Shown one piece after another: positions 53,519 through 61,353 of a stretch of 64,000 nucleotides of DNA. Source of the stretch: GCA-2732755 sp965228265 (GTDB lineage: Bacteria; Planctomycetota; Phycisphaerae; Phycisphaerales; UBA1924). The first letter of the stretch is position 1; every line of letters begins with the position of its first letter. The stretch covers positions 2,170,001-2,234,000 of the forward strand of contig OZ245804.1 of NCBI GenBank assembly GCA_965228265.1. The letters run 5' to 3'. The notes under the pieces are model-generated. The model saw only the letters and a program-made list of their open reading frames with translations. It did not search any database and had not been told where the DNA came from. A program made the translations under genes and the position numbers.

Positions 53519-54202
53519 ATGCCAAGAGACCTGCTCCGCAATCGGCCCAAAGCCCCGGTCCTCGCACCCTCCATCCTCGCCGCCGATTTCGCGGACCTCG
53601 CCAGCGACGCACGCTCGGCGATGGCCTCGGGCGGCTCGCTGCTCCACCTCGACGTGATGGACGCCCACTTCGTCCCCAACCTCAGCTTCGGCCCCGGTCT
53701 CTGCGCCAGCCTGCGCAAGGCCATGCCCGACGTCTGCTTCGATGTGCACCTCATGATCGAAGACCCGGCGTCCTACCTGGAGCCATTCCAGAAGGCCGGC
53801 GCCGACCACATCAGCTTCCACATCGAGGTGCTCGAACCCGCCGAAGCCGTTCGCCTTGCCGATCGCACCCGCAAGCTCGGCTGCACCGCGGGCATCGCAA
53901 TCAACCCGGAAACCCCCTTCGATCGGGTGGAGCCCGTGCTCGGCGCGTTCGACATGCTTCTCGTCATGTCTGTCCACCCCGGATTTGGTGGGCAAGCCTT
54001 CATCCCCGACGTGCTCGACAAGGTCCGCCAGGGCCGAAAGAAAGGCCCTGATGGGCTCATCATCGAGATCGATGGGGGGGTTGCTCCTGACACTGGGCCG
54101 TCGTGCGTAGAGGCGGGGTGTGACATTCTGGTCGCCGGCTCGGCACTCTTTGGGCTCCCCGATGACAAAAGAGCCGAGGCTGTCAGGAATATGCTTGGGT
54201 GA
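53519..54202 (+). CDS. rpe: Ribulose-phosphate 3-epimerase
   Basis: I chose ATG 53519 (227 residues) because the TIM barrel starts at once: APSILAADFADL. Metal and catalytic residues are visible in LHLDVMDAHFVPN, FDVHLMIEDP, HISFHIEV, LVMSVHPGFGGQ and IEIDGGVAP. It interconverts ribulose-5-phosphate and xylulose-5-phosphate in the pentose phosphate pathway. It is divergent from the pyrophosphorylase gene. Confidence 0.97.
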   Translation: MPRDLLRNRPKAPVLAPSILAADFADLASDARSAMASGGSLLHLDVMDAHFVPNLSFGPGLCASLRKAMPDVCFDVHLMIEDPASYLEPFQKAGADHISFHIEVLEPAEAVRLADRTRKLGCTAGIAINPETPFDRVEPVLGAFDMLLVMSVHPGFGGQAFIPDVLDKVRQGRKKGPDGLIIEIDGGVAPDTGPSCVEAGCDILVAGSALFGLPDDKRAEAVRNMLG

Positions 54203-54210
54203 CTGGGAAG

Positions 54211-54248
54211 TTCTCGGACAGGGCAAGGTTCCGAGAAGGGCTTTGCCC
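54211..54248 (+). other. Overlapping hairpins / possible pseudoknot
   Basis: Two stems interleave: ttctcgga (54211-54218) with tccgagaa (54230-54237), and gggcaa (54221-54226) with ttgccc (54243-54248). They could alternate or form an H-type pseudoknot. The site is in the leader between rpe and the histidine-phosphatase-like gene. No known riboswitch consensus was recognised. Confidence 0.35.
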
Positions 54249-54359
54249 CGGACTCCGGGGTGGCCAGTGCTGCTACTATCTGGGCCCATGGGCCGGATAG
54301 GCCGGAGGCCTTGAACTCGGATCTCGGAGGTAGACCACGGCTGGCGGCACAGTCCGCCG

Positions 54360-54995
54360 ATGCCTGAAACGACCATGGCCAAGCCCGAACAAATCAATGT
54401 GCTGCTGATCCGTTCAGGTGAGAGCGAGTGGGACCGCACCGGCAGGCTTGTCGGGCAGGCGGATCTCCCCCTGTGCGAGAAGGCGAAGCAGGATCTCGCA
54501 GAGGCCTCGGCGCTGCTCGACGGCGTCGACCTCAGCATCGTTCTGCACGCGGCGGATCAGTGCTCCGCCACGACAGCCTCGATGTACTCGCGTGTCACCG
54601 GATGCAAAACGCGCGAGATCGACGACCTCGCGGATGTCGACCTCGGTCTCTGGGAAGGGATGCGGGGACAGGATCTCGAAGAGAAAGCCCCAAAGGCATA
54701 CCGCGAGTGGCGGGAGAACCCGCTCAACGTGCAGGTGCCCGAGGGCGAACCGATGATGGAAGCCAGCGGGAGGATCTCGGCTGGCCTGGCGCGGGCGATC
54801 GAGAAGCTCCGAGCACCGGATCCTGGTGTAGGAGTCGTTCTTCGTCCGATGGCTTATGGATTGATCCGGTGCTGGCTGACGGGAAGGCCCGTCAGTGAGT
54901 TGTGGGAGGTCATGGATGGCCCCGCAGCAGAGTGGCACGAAGTCTCAAGGGCCAAGCTGAAGCAGGCCCGCGAGGAAAGCCGGATCGGGAGCTAG
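54360..54995 (+). CDS. Histidine-phosphatase-fold protein lacking catalytic histidines
   Basis: This is 211 residues from ATG 54360; ATG 54375 is possible. The phosphoglycerate-mutase-like layout is clear (VLLIRSGESEWDRTGRLVGQADLPL, then DLADVDLGLWEGM). Yet the RHG motif reads R18-S19-G20, so the phospho-accepting His is Ser, and the second His near VVLRPMAYGLIRCW is also gone. The fold is kept but phosphatase chemistry should be lost, pointing to a binding or regulatory role. It ends 36 bp before accD and probably starts that operon. Confidence 0.8.
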   Translation: MPETTMAKPEQINVLLIRSGESEWDRTGRLVGQADLPLCEKAKQDLAEASALLDGVDLSIVLHAADQCSATTASMYSRVTGCKTREIDDLADVDLGLWEGMRGQDLEEKAPKAYREWRENPLNVQVPEGEPMMEASGRISAGLARAIEKLRAPDPGVGVVLRPMAYGLIRCWLTGRPVSELWEVMDGPAAEWHEVSRAKLKQAREESRIGS

Positions 54996-55031
54996 CCGAG
55001 CAGGCCGGCAGGAGCCGAGCCGCTGGAGCAG

Positions 55032-55883
55032 ATGATGACCAGAGCCGCAACGCGGACATGGAACCAGGTGGAACCCGGGAAGAAGGCCAAGAGTTCGATC
55101 CCCGAGGGACTTTGGCTTCGCTGCCCTGGTTGCAGCCAGATGATCTACCGCAAGCAGATGGAAGCCAACCTCTCCGTCTGCCCCGAGTGCGGGCATCACT
55201 ACCGCATCGGCGCCCAGACCCGTGTCGACCAACTGATCGATACCGGCACGTTTGAGCGCATGTTCGACAACATCGAGTCGAGCGATCCGCTGAACTTCCG
55301 CGACCTCAAGTCCTACCGCGACCGCCTGCTCGCCGAGCAGATCCGCACGGGCCAGACCGACGCGATCATCGCGGGCGTGGGCTTCATCAAGGGCCGCCAG
55401 GTCGCTTTGGCGTGCATGGATCTCACGTTCATGATGGGCTCGATGGGCTCGGTCGTGGGCGAGGTCCTCGCACGCACCATCGAACACGCAACCAAAGAGG
55501 GGCTCCCCCTCGTCATCGTGAGTTGCTCGGGCGGCGCCCGCATGCAGGAGTCGGGCCTGAGCCTCATGCAGATGGCCAAGACCTCCGCGGCCCTCGCGCG
55601 TTTCGATGACGCCGGCGGCGTGTACATCTCCGTCCTGACCGACCCGACGACCGGCGGCGTGACCGCCAGCTACGCCATGCTGGGCGACATCATCATCGCC
55701 GAGCCCGAGGCTCTCATCGGTTTCGCCGGACCGCGCGTGATCCGTCAGACCATCCGACAGGATCTGCCCGAGGGCTTCCAGCGGGCCGAGTTCCTGCGTG
55801 AGTGCGGCATGGTCGATCAGGTCGTGCCCCGTCACGAGCTCCGAAACCAGATCGCAAGGCTCGTCGACTACGCGGGCGGGTGA
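55032..55883 (+). CDS. accD: Acetyl-CoA carboxylase carboxyltransferase subunit beta
   Basis: This is 283 residues. The zinc ribbon Cys31-Cys34 and Cys50-Cys53 (LRCPGCSQM, VCPECGHHY) precedes the carboxyltransferase core with FMMGSMGSVVGE, SCSGGARMQES, the DPTTGGVTASYAMLGD loop and AGPRVIRQTI. With AccA it transfers carboxyl from biotin to acetyl-CoA, making malonyl-CoA. It overlaps lnt by GTGA. Confidence 0.97.
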   Translation: MMTRAATRTWNQVEPGKKAKSSIPEGLWLRCPGCSQMIYRKQMEANLSVCPECGHHYRIGAQTRVDQLIDTGTFERMFDNIESSDPLNFRDLKSYRDRLLAEQIRTGQTDAIIAGVGFIKGRQVALACMDLTFMMGSMGSVVGEVLARTIEHATKEGLPLVIVSCSGGARMQESGLSLMQMAKTSAALARFDDAGGVYISVLTDPTTGGVTASYAMLGDIIIAEPEALIGFAGPRVIRQTIRQDLPEGFQRAEFLRECGMVDQVVPRHELRNQIARLVDYAGG

Positions 55884-57601
55884 GCCGGCAAGCCGACCAA
55901 CCGACCGAAGAACCAAACACAACCGAGCCGGTCGCTCGGGCTTCTGCCCCGTCGCGCATCCGGTGGTGGCACGCGCTCCTGGCAGGCCTTCTCCACGCCG
56001 GTCTGATGCTGCTCGCCTTCCCACCCGTCTGGCTCTGGGGCGTCACTCTGTTCGCTGCGTTTCCTCTGGCGTGGATCGCTTGGCGGACACCGAGGCCTTT
56101 CCGTCACGCGCTCTGCGTGCTCGTCGGCGTGCTGCCTTTCTACGCCGTGGAATTCTCCTACATCGCCAACATCTCCATCGCGGGGCTGCCGCCACTGCTC
56201 GTGTACCTCGGCGCCTGGCCCGCAGCGTTCGTCTGGCTCACCGCAGCGATCCGGCGCCGGCTGCCGCACCTGCCTGCGATGCTGCTCGTCCCCGTTGTGT
56301 GGGTCGGGCTCGATGCGCTCAGGGGCGAGGTGCTCTTCGGCGGGTTCGAGTGGTACAACCTGGGCCAGCCGCTGATCGCAAGCGCCATCCTCGCCGCCCC
56401 GGGCACGCTCGGGGGCGTCTACTTCGTCACGCTCCTGACCACATTGCTCTCGGGCATCGCGATCGATCTGCGCACGAACCTGCCGGGTCGGAAAAAGCAG
56501 GCCATGCTCGCACTGATCGCTGTCGTGATCGTGTGGGGCGGGTCATCGGCGTTCGTCAGTGTGGCGGGTACATTCAAGCCGCAGTTGCCTGTGAGCGCCG
56601 CCGTCGTGCAGACCAATGTGCCGCAGGACAACAAAATCGGCTGGACCGCCGAGATGCGCGAGCGCGACTTCGCCGAGTTCGTCAGGCTCACGCGCTCGGC
56701 TGCGGCGCAATCGCCCGATCTGATCGTCTGGCCCGAAACGATGTTCCCCGGCTTCGCGCTCGACGACGAGGGCGCAGCCTATCTCGACCGGGTCGGCCTG
56801 GCCGGCTTCAACGCGATGCGCAACGAGCTGCTTGCGCTCCAGCGTGAGATCGGGATCCCGATGCTCGTGGGCTCGACGACCGCAGAAAACCTCCGCGTCG
56901 TGGACGAGGGCGACCGCTTCTGGTTTGAAAGCGACGGGACGTACAACAGCGTCTATCTCATCGAGAGCGGACGCGTGCAGCCCGATCGCTACGATAAGAT
57001 CGCGCCGACGCCCTTCGGTGAAACACTCCCTTACATCAACGACTGGCCCTGGCTCAAGGATCTCGTGCTGAAGATCGGGCTCGGCGCGTCCGGCATGGAT
57101 TTCGGGCTCGAGGCCGGCAAGCGCCCCCGCACGCTCTCGCTCGAGGTCGAAGGCCAGCCCGTTGTCATGGCCACGCCCGTCTGTTTCGAGAGCACACAGT
57201 CACGCATCGTGAGCAGGATTGTGGCGTCATCGGATGGAACCAACCTCATGGTTCTCATGACCAACGACGGCTGGTTCGGCGCAGCCGACCGGGGACGCGA
57301 GATGCACCTGGCTCTGGCGCGCTGGAGATGCCTCGAACTCGGCCTCCCGATGGTCCGCTCGGCGAACACCGGCATCTCGGCGGTCATCGACCACAGGGGT
57401 CGCGTGCTGGGGCGGGTCGAGCCCGATACCTCGGGCGTGCTCCTCGTCCCCGTGCAAGCGGGGCGGGCGTGGACACTTTATGGTGTGATAGGCAACACTG
57501 TGGGCTGGCTGATGCTCGCTAGCACGGGTGTGCTCGTGATGTTCTGGATGGTGGCGGCCCGAAAGGACCGCCGGGCAAGGAAGCTGGGAACGAACGCATG
57601 A
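55880..57601 (+). CDS. lnt: Apolipoprotein N-acyltransferase
   Basis: I chose GTG 55880, which overlaps the accD stop, giving 573 residues. About six N-terminal membrane helices precede a nitrilase domain. The catalytic triad is visible as Glu286 (WPETMFPG), Lys373 (YDKIAPTPFGE) and Cys435 (VCFEST). A last helix near residue 540 closes the protein. Lnt adds the third acyl chain to lipoproteins in the inner membrane. The next gene, overlapping by ATGA, is itself a lipoprotein. Confidence 0.96.
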   Translation: MSRQADQPTEEPNTTEPVARASAPSRIRWWHALLAGLLHAGLMLLAFPPVWLWGVTLFAAFPLAWIAWRTPRPFRHALCVLVGVLPFYAVEFSYIANISIAGLPPLLVYLGAWPAAFVWLTAAIRRRLPHLPAMLLVPVVWVGLDALRGEVLFGGFEWYNLGQPLIASAILAAPGTLGGVYFVTLLTTLLSGIAIDLRTNLPGRKKQAMLALIAVVIVWGGSSAFVSVAGTFKPQLPVSAAVVQTNVPQDNKIGWTAEMRERDFAEFVRLTRSAAAQSPDLIVWPETMFPGFALDDEGAAYLDRVGLAGFNAMRNELLALQREIGIPMLVGSTTAENLRVVDEGDRFWFESDGTYNSVYLIESGRVQPDRYDKIAPTPFGETLPYINDWPWLKDLVLKIGLGASGMDFGLEAGKRPRTLSLEVEGQPVVMATPVCFESTQSRIVSRIVASSDGTNLMVLMTNDGWFGAADRGREMHLALARWRCLELGLPMVRSANTGISAVIDHRGRVLGRVEPDTSGVLLVPVQAGRAWTLYGVIGNTVGWLMLASTGVLVMFWMVAARKDRRARKLGTNA

Positions 57602-58701
57602 ACAAGTCTCTTCAGTTGGCACGTCGAGCGGGAGTGGTCGCGGTTTCGATCGCAGTGATCGGTGTGGGCGGGTGCGCGAGCAAGCCGCAGCGGCAGCCCG
57701 ACGCCGACGGCACCATCCGTGTCGGTTCGAGCACCGCCAAGACGCAGGGCTCGACGCAACAGATCTTGCGCGAATACGGCTCGCTCGTGAAGCAGGAGCA
57801 ACTGCGTGATCGAGCCGTCAAACTGCTCGAATCACTGACACTCTCAGCCGACCCGCAGGTCCGGGCGCACGCACTCGAGGCGCTCGTGCCGATGCCAAGA
57901 GCGCTGGACCGCGTCGTCGATCGAGGGCTGCTTGATGACAACCTCGGCGTGCGCAGCATCGCGGCGATGGCGATCGGGCGGGCACGACTCCCCGGGCACG
58001 AAAGGACGCTCCGGAGACTGCTCGCCGACGAGTCCCCCTTCGTTGAGGCGTCTGCGATCTACGCGCTTGTGCAGACCAGCCAGCCGGTCGATCGCGGCCC
58101 GCTGGCCAAGTACCTCTTCCAAGAGGAGAACCCCGGCCTGCGTGCGCACGTCGCGTTCCTGCTGGGCGAGATGGGCGACCCCTCGGCGCTGCCGCTGATC
58201 CGGGACGCCGCCAGAGCGCCCATGCCCAAGGCAGACTCCGCCCGGCTCAAGCTTCTGGATCTCCAGCTGAGCGAAGCCATGGCCAAGCTGGGCGACGAAC
58301 GGCAGCTCGAGCCCCTTCGGGCGGCTCTCTTCCCGGCTCAGCCCACGGACCTCGAGGCGACGGCTCTGGCGGTCCAGGCGATCGGAGAGGTCCAGGACCG
58401 CTCGGCCAGGGGCATGCTCATCCAGCTCTCAGAGCGGGCCGGGCCCCGGAACGAGCCCATGCCGCCGGAGATCCTGCTCTCGATCTCGATCGCCATGGCC
58501 AAGCTGGGTGACCAGAACGGGGGTTTCCTGGCGGATCTGTTCTGGGATGACGAGCGGGCACTGATCCGGGCCGACGCGGCCTCGGTCTACGGGTGGACGA
58601 ACCGACTCGCGGATCTGGCGAAACTGGAGCGGATGCTCTCGGACCAGAGCGAGGCGGTCCAGGTTGCCGCGGCCGGGGGGCTGGTCCGCAGGCTCAAATA
58701 A
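57598..58701 (+). CDS. HEAT-repeat lipoprotein
   Basis: This is 367 residues. The signal peptide ends in a lipobox (GVGGC). HEAT-type helical pairs follow (AVKLLESLTLSADPQVRAHA, RSIAAMAIGRARLPGHERTL, LRAHVAFLLGEMGDPSALPL), about eight in all. Solenoids of this sort bind proteins. The gene overlaps lnt by ATGA; the pairing is suggestive but could be chance. A hairpin ccagccc/gggctgg lies 3 bp after the stop. Confidence 0.88.
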   Translation: MNKSLQLARRAGVVAVSIAVIGVGGCASKPQRQPDADGTIRVGSSTAKTQGSTQQILREYGSLVKQEQLRDRAVKLLESLTLSADPQVRAHALEALVPMPRALDRVVDRGLLDDNLGVRSIAAMAIGRARLPGHERTLRRLLADESPFVEASAIYALVQTSQPVDRGPLAKYLFQEENPGLRAHVAFLLGEMGDPSALPLIRDAARAPMPKADSARLKLLDLQLSEAMAKLGDERQLEPLRAALFPAQPTDLEATALAVQAIGEVQDRSARGMLIQLSERAGPRNEPMPPEILLSISIAMAKLGDQNGGFLADLFWDDERALIRADAASVYGWTNRLADLAKLERMLSDQSEAVQVAAAGGLVRRLK

Positions 58702-58977
58702 TCCCCAGCCCCGTGCAGCGGGCTGGCGGAAGTGGTCCGGGTGACGCTACACTGTCCGTGACGGCTGGGATGCCGTCAGCCCTGAGCGGGCATCACCTCT
58801 CGGCCAAGGCGGGTCCGATGGGTGAAGCCGACGGGAGACCAGCGGGGTCCCCGGCGAGGCCGACAAGGCCATTGCTCGATAACGCAAGGAGATCGAGAGA
58901 GTCCGGCGAGAGCCGGTTCTGTCTCGGATCGTCGGCTTGCCGCGACGCGCGGCTTTGTCAAAGAACTGGAGCGAGTA
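58702..58977 (+). other. Structured leader before the coiled-coil gene
   Basis: This 276-bp stretch is not coding by eye and lies before a GTG start. It contains the hairpin ccagccc/gggctgg (58705-58726), a second stem ggctg...cagcc near 58762-58780 and G+C-rich complementary segments up to about 58900. I recognise no riboswitch consensus. A promoter for the coiled-coil gene is expected here. Confidence 0.35.
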
Positions 58978-59829
58978 GTGCACATCCTCACCAAGATCCT
59001 GGTCGTGTTCGCAGCCGTCCTGAGCCTCGCGCTCGCGGCACTGACGTCTTCCTACGCGATGAACCGTGACGCGATCACCGACGGCTTCAACAACGCCATC
59101 GCCGAGCGTGACAAGGCCAAGGCCAACTACAACACGCAGTCGAGCCAGTTCGCCGAGGAGCGTCAGAAGCTCCAGCAGCAGATCAACGATCTGCAGGATC
59201 AGCTCGGCCGCGTCACCAACGCCAAGCGTGAAGTCGAGAGCACGATCGCCGAGCTGCGTCTGCAGTCGCGTTCGGCCGAGGACCGCGCCGACCTGGTGAC
59301 GGGCCAGATCGCCGAGTTGGGCAAGACCGCCGACACCCAGGCCGAGCTCATCACCAGCTACCGCAACGAGGTCCAGCAGCTCCGCCGCGAGTCGCTCGAT
59401 ATCCGCAACGAGAACATCGCCCTCGTCGACCGCATCAACGATCTGGAGAGCCAGAACGAGGTGCTCATCCAGTCGAACCGTTCGCTCCAGGTCACGATCG
59501 CCGAGCTCCAGCAGCAGGCCAGCGGCGAGACCGTCGCGGCCAGCGCCGGCAGCAACGAGCCGCAGGCCCTGCGGGGTGACCTCATCGTCGGCCGCGTCCG
59601 CGAGGTCCGCACGAACAACGGCCAGCAGTACGTCGAGATCGACCTCGGCACACGCGACCGCATGCGTGAGAACGTCAAGCTCCACATCACCCGCAACGGT
59701 GATTTCGTCGCCAACCTCATCGTCGTCCGCACCGATCTCCAGTCGTCGGTCGGCCGCGTTGACACCGTCGGCGACCCGAGCGTGCAGGTCCGCCCGGGCG
59801 ACATGGTCCTGAGCAGCCTGACCCGCTGA
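58978..59829 (+). CDS. Membrane-anchored coiled-coil protein
   Basis: I chose GTG 58978, with GGAG 7 bp upstream; 283 residues. A membrane helix (TKILVVFAAVLSLALAALTSSY) is followed by about 150 residues of coiled coil (ERQKLQQQINDLQDQLGRV and after). A small C-terminal beta domain contains QYVEIDLGTRDRMRENVKLH and LIVVRTDLQSSVGRV. The architecture recalls MreC or other periplasmic structural proteins, but I see no family proof. An 88-residue membrane protein follows 28 bp later. Confidence 0.8.
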   Translation: MHILTKILVVFAAVLSLALAALTSSYAMNRDAITDGFNNAIAERDKAKANYNTQSSQFAEERQKLQQQINDLQDQLGRVTNAKREVESTIAELRLQSRSAEDRADLVTGQIAELGKTADTQAELITSYRNEVQQLRRESLDIRNENIALVDRINDLESQNEVLIQSNRSLQVTIAELQQQASGETVAASAGSNEPQALRGDLIVGRVREVRTNNGQQYVEIDLGTRDRMRENVKLHITRNGDFVANLIVVRTDLQSSVGRVDTVGDPSVQVRPGDMVLSSLTR

Positions 59830-59857
59830 GATTCGAGCAAGAGCAAGGAGATCAGCG

Positions 59858-60124
59858 ATGGCCAAGGAAAAGAAGCAGAAGAAAGAAAAGGCAGCCAAGG
59901 AGCCCAAGCAGGCTTCCACTCAGCAGTTCGGGATGAAGATGCCGGGCGGCAGGCGCTCACGCAGCGGCGGCCCCGACGTCTACACGGGCCTGCTCTTCCT
60001 CTCGGTGCTCGTGCTTGCCACGGCGACCACGCTCATGTACTTCGCGGCGGTCGAGGTGAGCCCCGAGAGCAACCCGCTCTCGCTCCAGGAAGAGGGACGC
60101 ATCGCGCTCCCGAACATCGAATGA
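59858..60124 (+). CDS. Small membrane protein following the coiled-coil gene
   Basis: This is 88 residues. The N-terminal 40 residues are Lys-rich and disordered, then one helix (GLLFLSVLVLATATTLMYFAAVEV) and a short acidic tail. I recognise no family. Its closeness to the coiled-coil protein and single-pass topology suggest a complex. An AGGAG lies about 10 bp before the start. Confidence 0.75.
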   Translation: MAKEKKQKKEKAAKEPKQASTQQFGMKMPGGRRSRSGGPDVYTGLLFLSVLVLATATTLMYFAAVEVSPESNPLSLQEEGRIALPNIE

Positions 60125-60164
60125 CGCATTTTCTCGGGCCGCGAATCGAGCCTCCCAACAAGGC

Positions 60165-60192
60165 TTGACTCGTTCGGACCGAGGTCTATATT
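60165..60192 (+). promoter_or_regulatory. Sigma70-type promoter of tRNA-Asp
   Basis: TTGACT (60165-60170) and TATATT (60187-60192) are 16 bp apart and close to consensus. They end 31 bp before the tRNA. Confidence 0.8.
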
Positions 60193-60223
60193 TGCCCTAC
60201 CAACGGCTTCGGCCTGCGGTGAC

Positions 60224-60297
60224 GGGGCGGTAGCTCAATTGGTTAGAGCATCGGACTGTCGATCCGAAGGTTGCGGGTTCGATTCCCGTCCGCCTCG
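60224..60297 (+). tRNA. tRNA-Asp (GTC)
   Basis: A 7-bp acceptor stem (60224-60230 with 60290-60296, one G-U), D-arm, anticodon stem tcgga/tccga with loop ctgtcga giving anticodon GTC, T-arm gcggg/cccgt and discriminator G are all present. CCA is not encoded. Confidence 0.97.
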
Positions 60298-60303
60298 CTT
60301 GTT

Positions 60304-60337
60304 CAAGCCCCTGCTTCTGCAGGGGCTTGTCATTTTT
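60304..60337 (+). terminator. Terminator of tRNA-Asp
   Basis: A perfect 11-bp stem caagcccctgc/gcaggggcttg (60304-60314 with 60319-60329) is followed by tcattttt. Confidence 0.93.
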
Positions 60338-60403
60338 CAACCCTCCTGCCTCTCCCGCTGAGCAGTGCGTTGTTCGTTCCGCGTCGCCGAGTGTGTGCAG
60401 CAA

Positions 60404-60432
60404 AAAAACCGGCCCCCATTCGGGAGCCGGCT
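60404..60432 (-). terminator. Terminator of the second PEP-CTERM-like gene
   Basis: The hairpin ccggc...gccgg with a mostly paired inner part (60411-60432) is followed by ttttttt on the minus strand. Confidence 0.8.
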
Positions 60433-60469
60433 TCATGGTTTGATCTCGCCCCGGATTGGAGCGTGTGGA

Positions 60470-61051
60470 TCAGCGGCGCCTTCTCGCGGCACCGATCAGG
60501 CCGAGCCCGAAGAGCGTGGCCGCGCCCGGAGCGGGAATCACACGCCATGTGCCAAGCAGCACTGCGCCCGGGAGGTCGTCGTTCGAGTCGGCGGGGAAGT
60601 ACAGGTTGCCTGACATGTTGCCAGCGAGCATGTCGGCATACTCGGGAGCGTCAAGCGCCCAGGTGCCCGAGCCGACGAAGGCGAGCGAGCCCGCGGTGAA
60701 CGTGACCGTCGTGTCGCTCGAGAAGCTCCAGACATTCAGGCCCGTGTCCGTGCCACTGCCAGCGCGGAAGAGCGCGGGCGAGCCGTCGGACGGGTTCTGG
60801 GCGTTGGTCAGATCGCCTGCCCCGGTCGACGAGGTTGACAGAGCACCGCCGGCAGCGCTGTAGAAGTTCTCCATGTAGACGCCCGTGGTATCGCTCCCCG
60901 AGGCATCGACAGCCGAGAGACCCGCGGTGGCCGTAATGGTGATCTGGTTCGGGACCGACAGGTCGATGATCAGGAGCTCATCAAGCTGGGCCTGTGTGCC
61001 CGATGCGAAAAGTGTGGCCGTAGCGACGGCGCAGAACGTGCGTGCTGACAT
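60470..61051 (-). CDS. Secreted PEP-CTERM-like protein
   Basis: I chose ATG 61051, with a GAGGGGG ribosome binding site about 7 bp upstream and a signal peptide starting there (ARTFCAVATATLFASGTQAQ); 193 residues. The body is beta-rich (FSSDTTVTFTAGSLAF), as in extracellular jelly-roll proteins. The C-terminus is IPAPGAATLFGLGLIGAARRRR, again proline motif, hydrophobic helix and Arg tail. The function of the body is unknown. Confidence 0.85.
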   Translation of the reverse strand: MSARTFCAVATATLFASGTQAQLDELLIIDLSVPNQITITATAGLSAVDASGSDTTGVYMENFYSAAGGALSTSSTGAGDLTNAQNPSDGSPALFRAGSGTDTGLNVWSFSSDTTVTFTAGSLAFVGSGTWALDAPEYADMLAGNMSGNLYFPADSNDDLPGAVLLGTWRVIPAPGAATLFGLGLIGAARRRR

Positions 61052-61353
61052 GGTTGTACCCCCTCGGCCCTTGAGATTGAGCCGATTCGAGAAAGAACGA
61101 GAACAACCTCGGCTACATGCCGGGGTTATCACCTATGAAGCTACTCGATCCCTGCCCAAGTGCAACTGGATAACCCAAAAATCCCACACCCATAGCCAGA
61201 CTCAGAGAAAGAAGTCGCCTCTGGAGCAGACCCGCAGGTACCCAGAACCTCCTTCTTCACAGGGAGCCAGACCGATAGCGGCCCCGCCCAGGCTGGCAGA
61301 CGGGCAGAGTGCCGGGGGCAACGGGTATCAGCGGCTCGCTTTCGCAGGCGTTC
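61052..61353. other. Intergenic region between two minus-strand genes
   Basis: I see no coding frame, tRNA or strong terminator in these 302 bp. They should hold the promoter of the PEP-CTERM-like gene. Confidence 0.5.

Noticed and set aside
58702..58977. Possible known riboswitch or structural RNA (TPP, cobalamin, SAM, c-di-GMP-I, RNase P, SRP)
   Set aside because: None of the conserved core strings of these RNAs could be found on reading the stretch; it is kept only as an unexplained leader.
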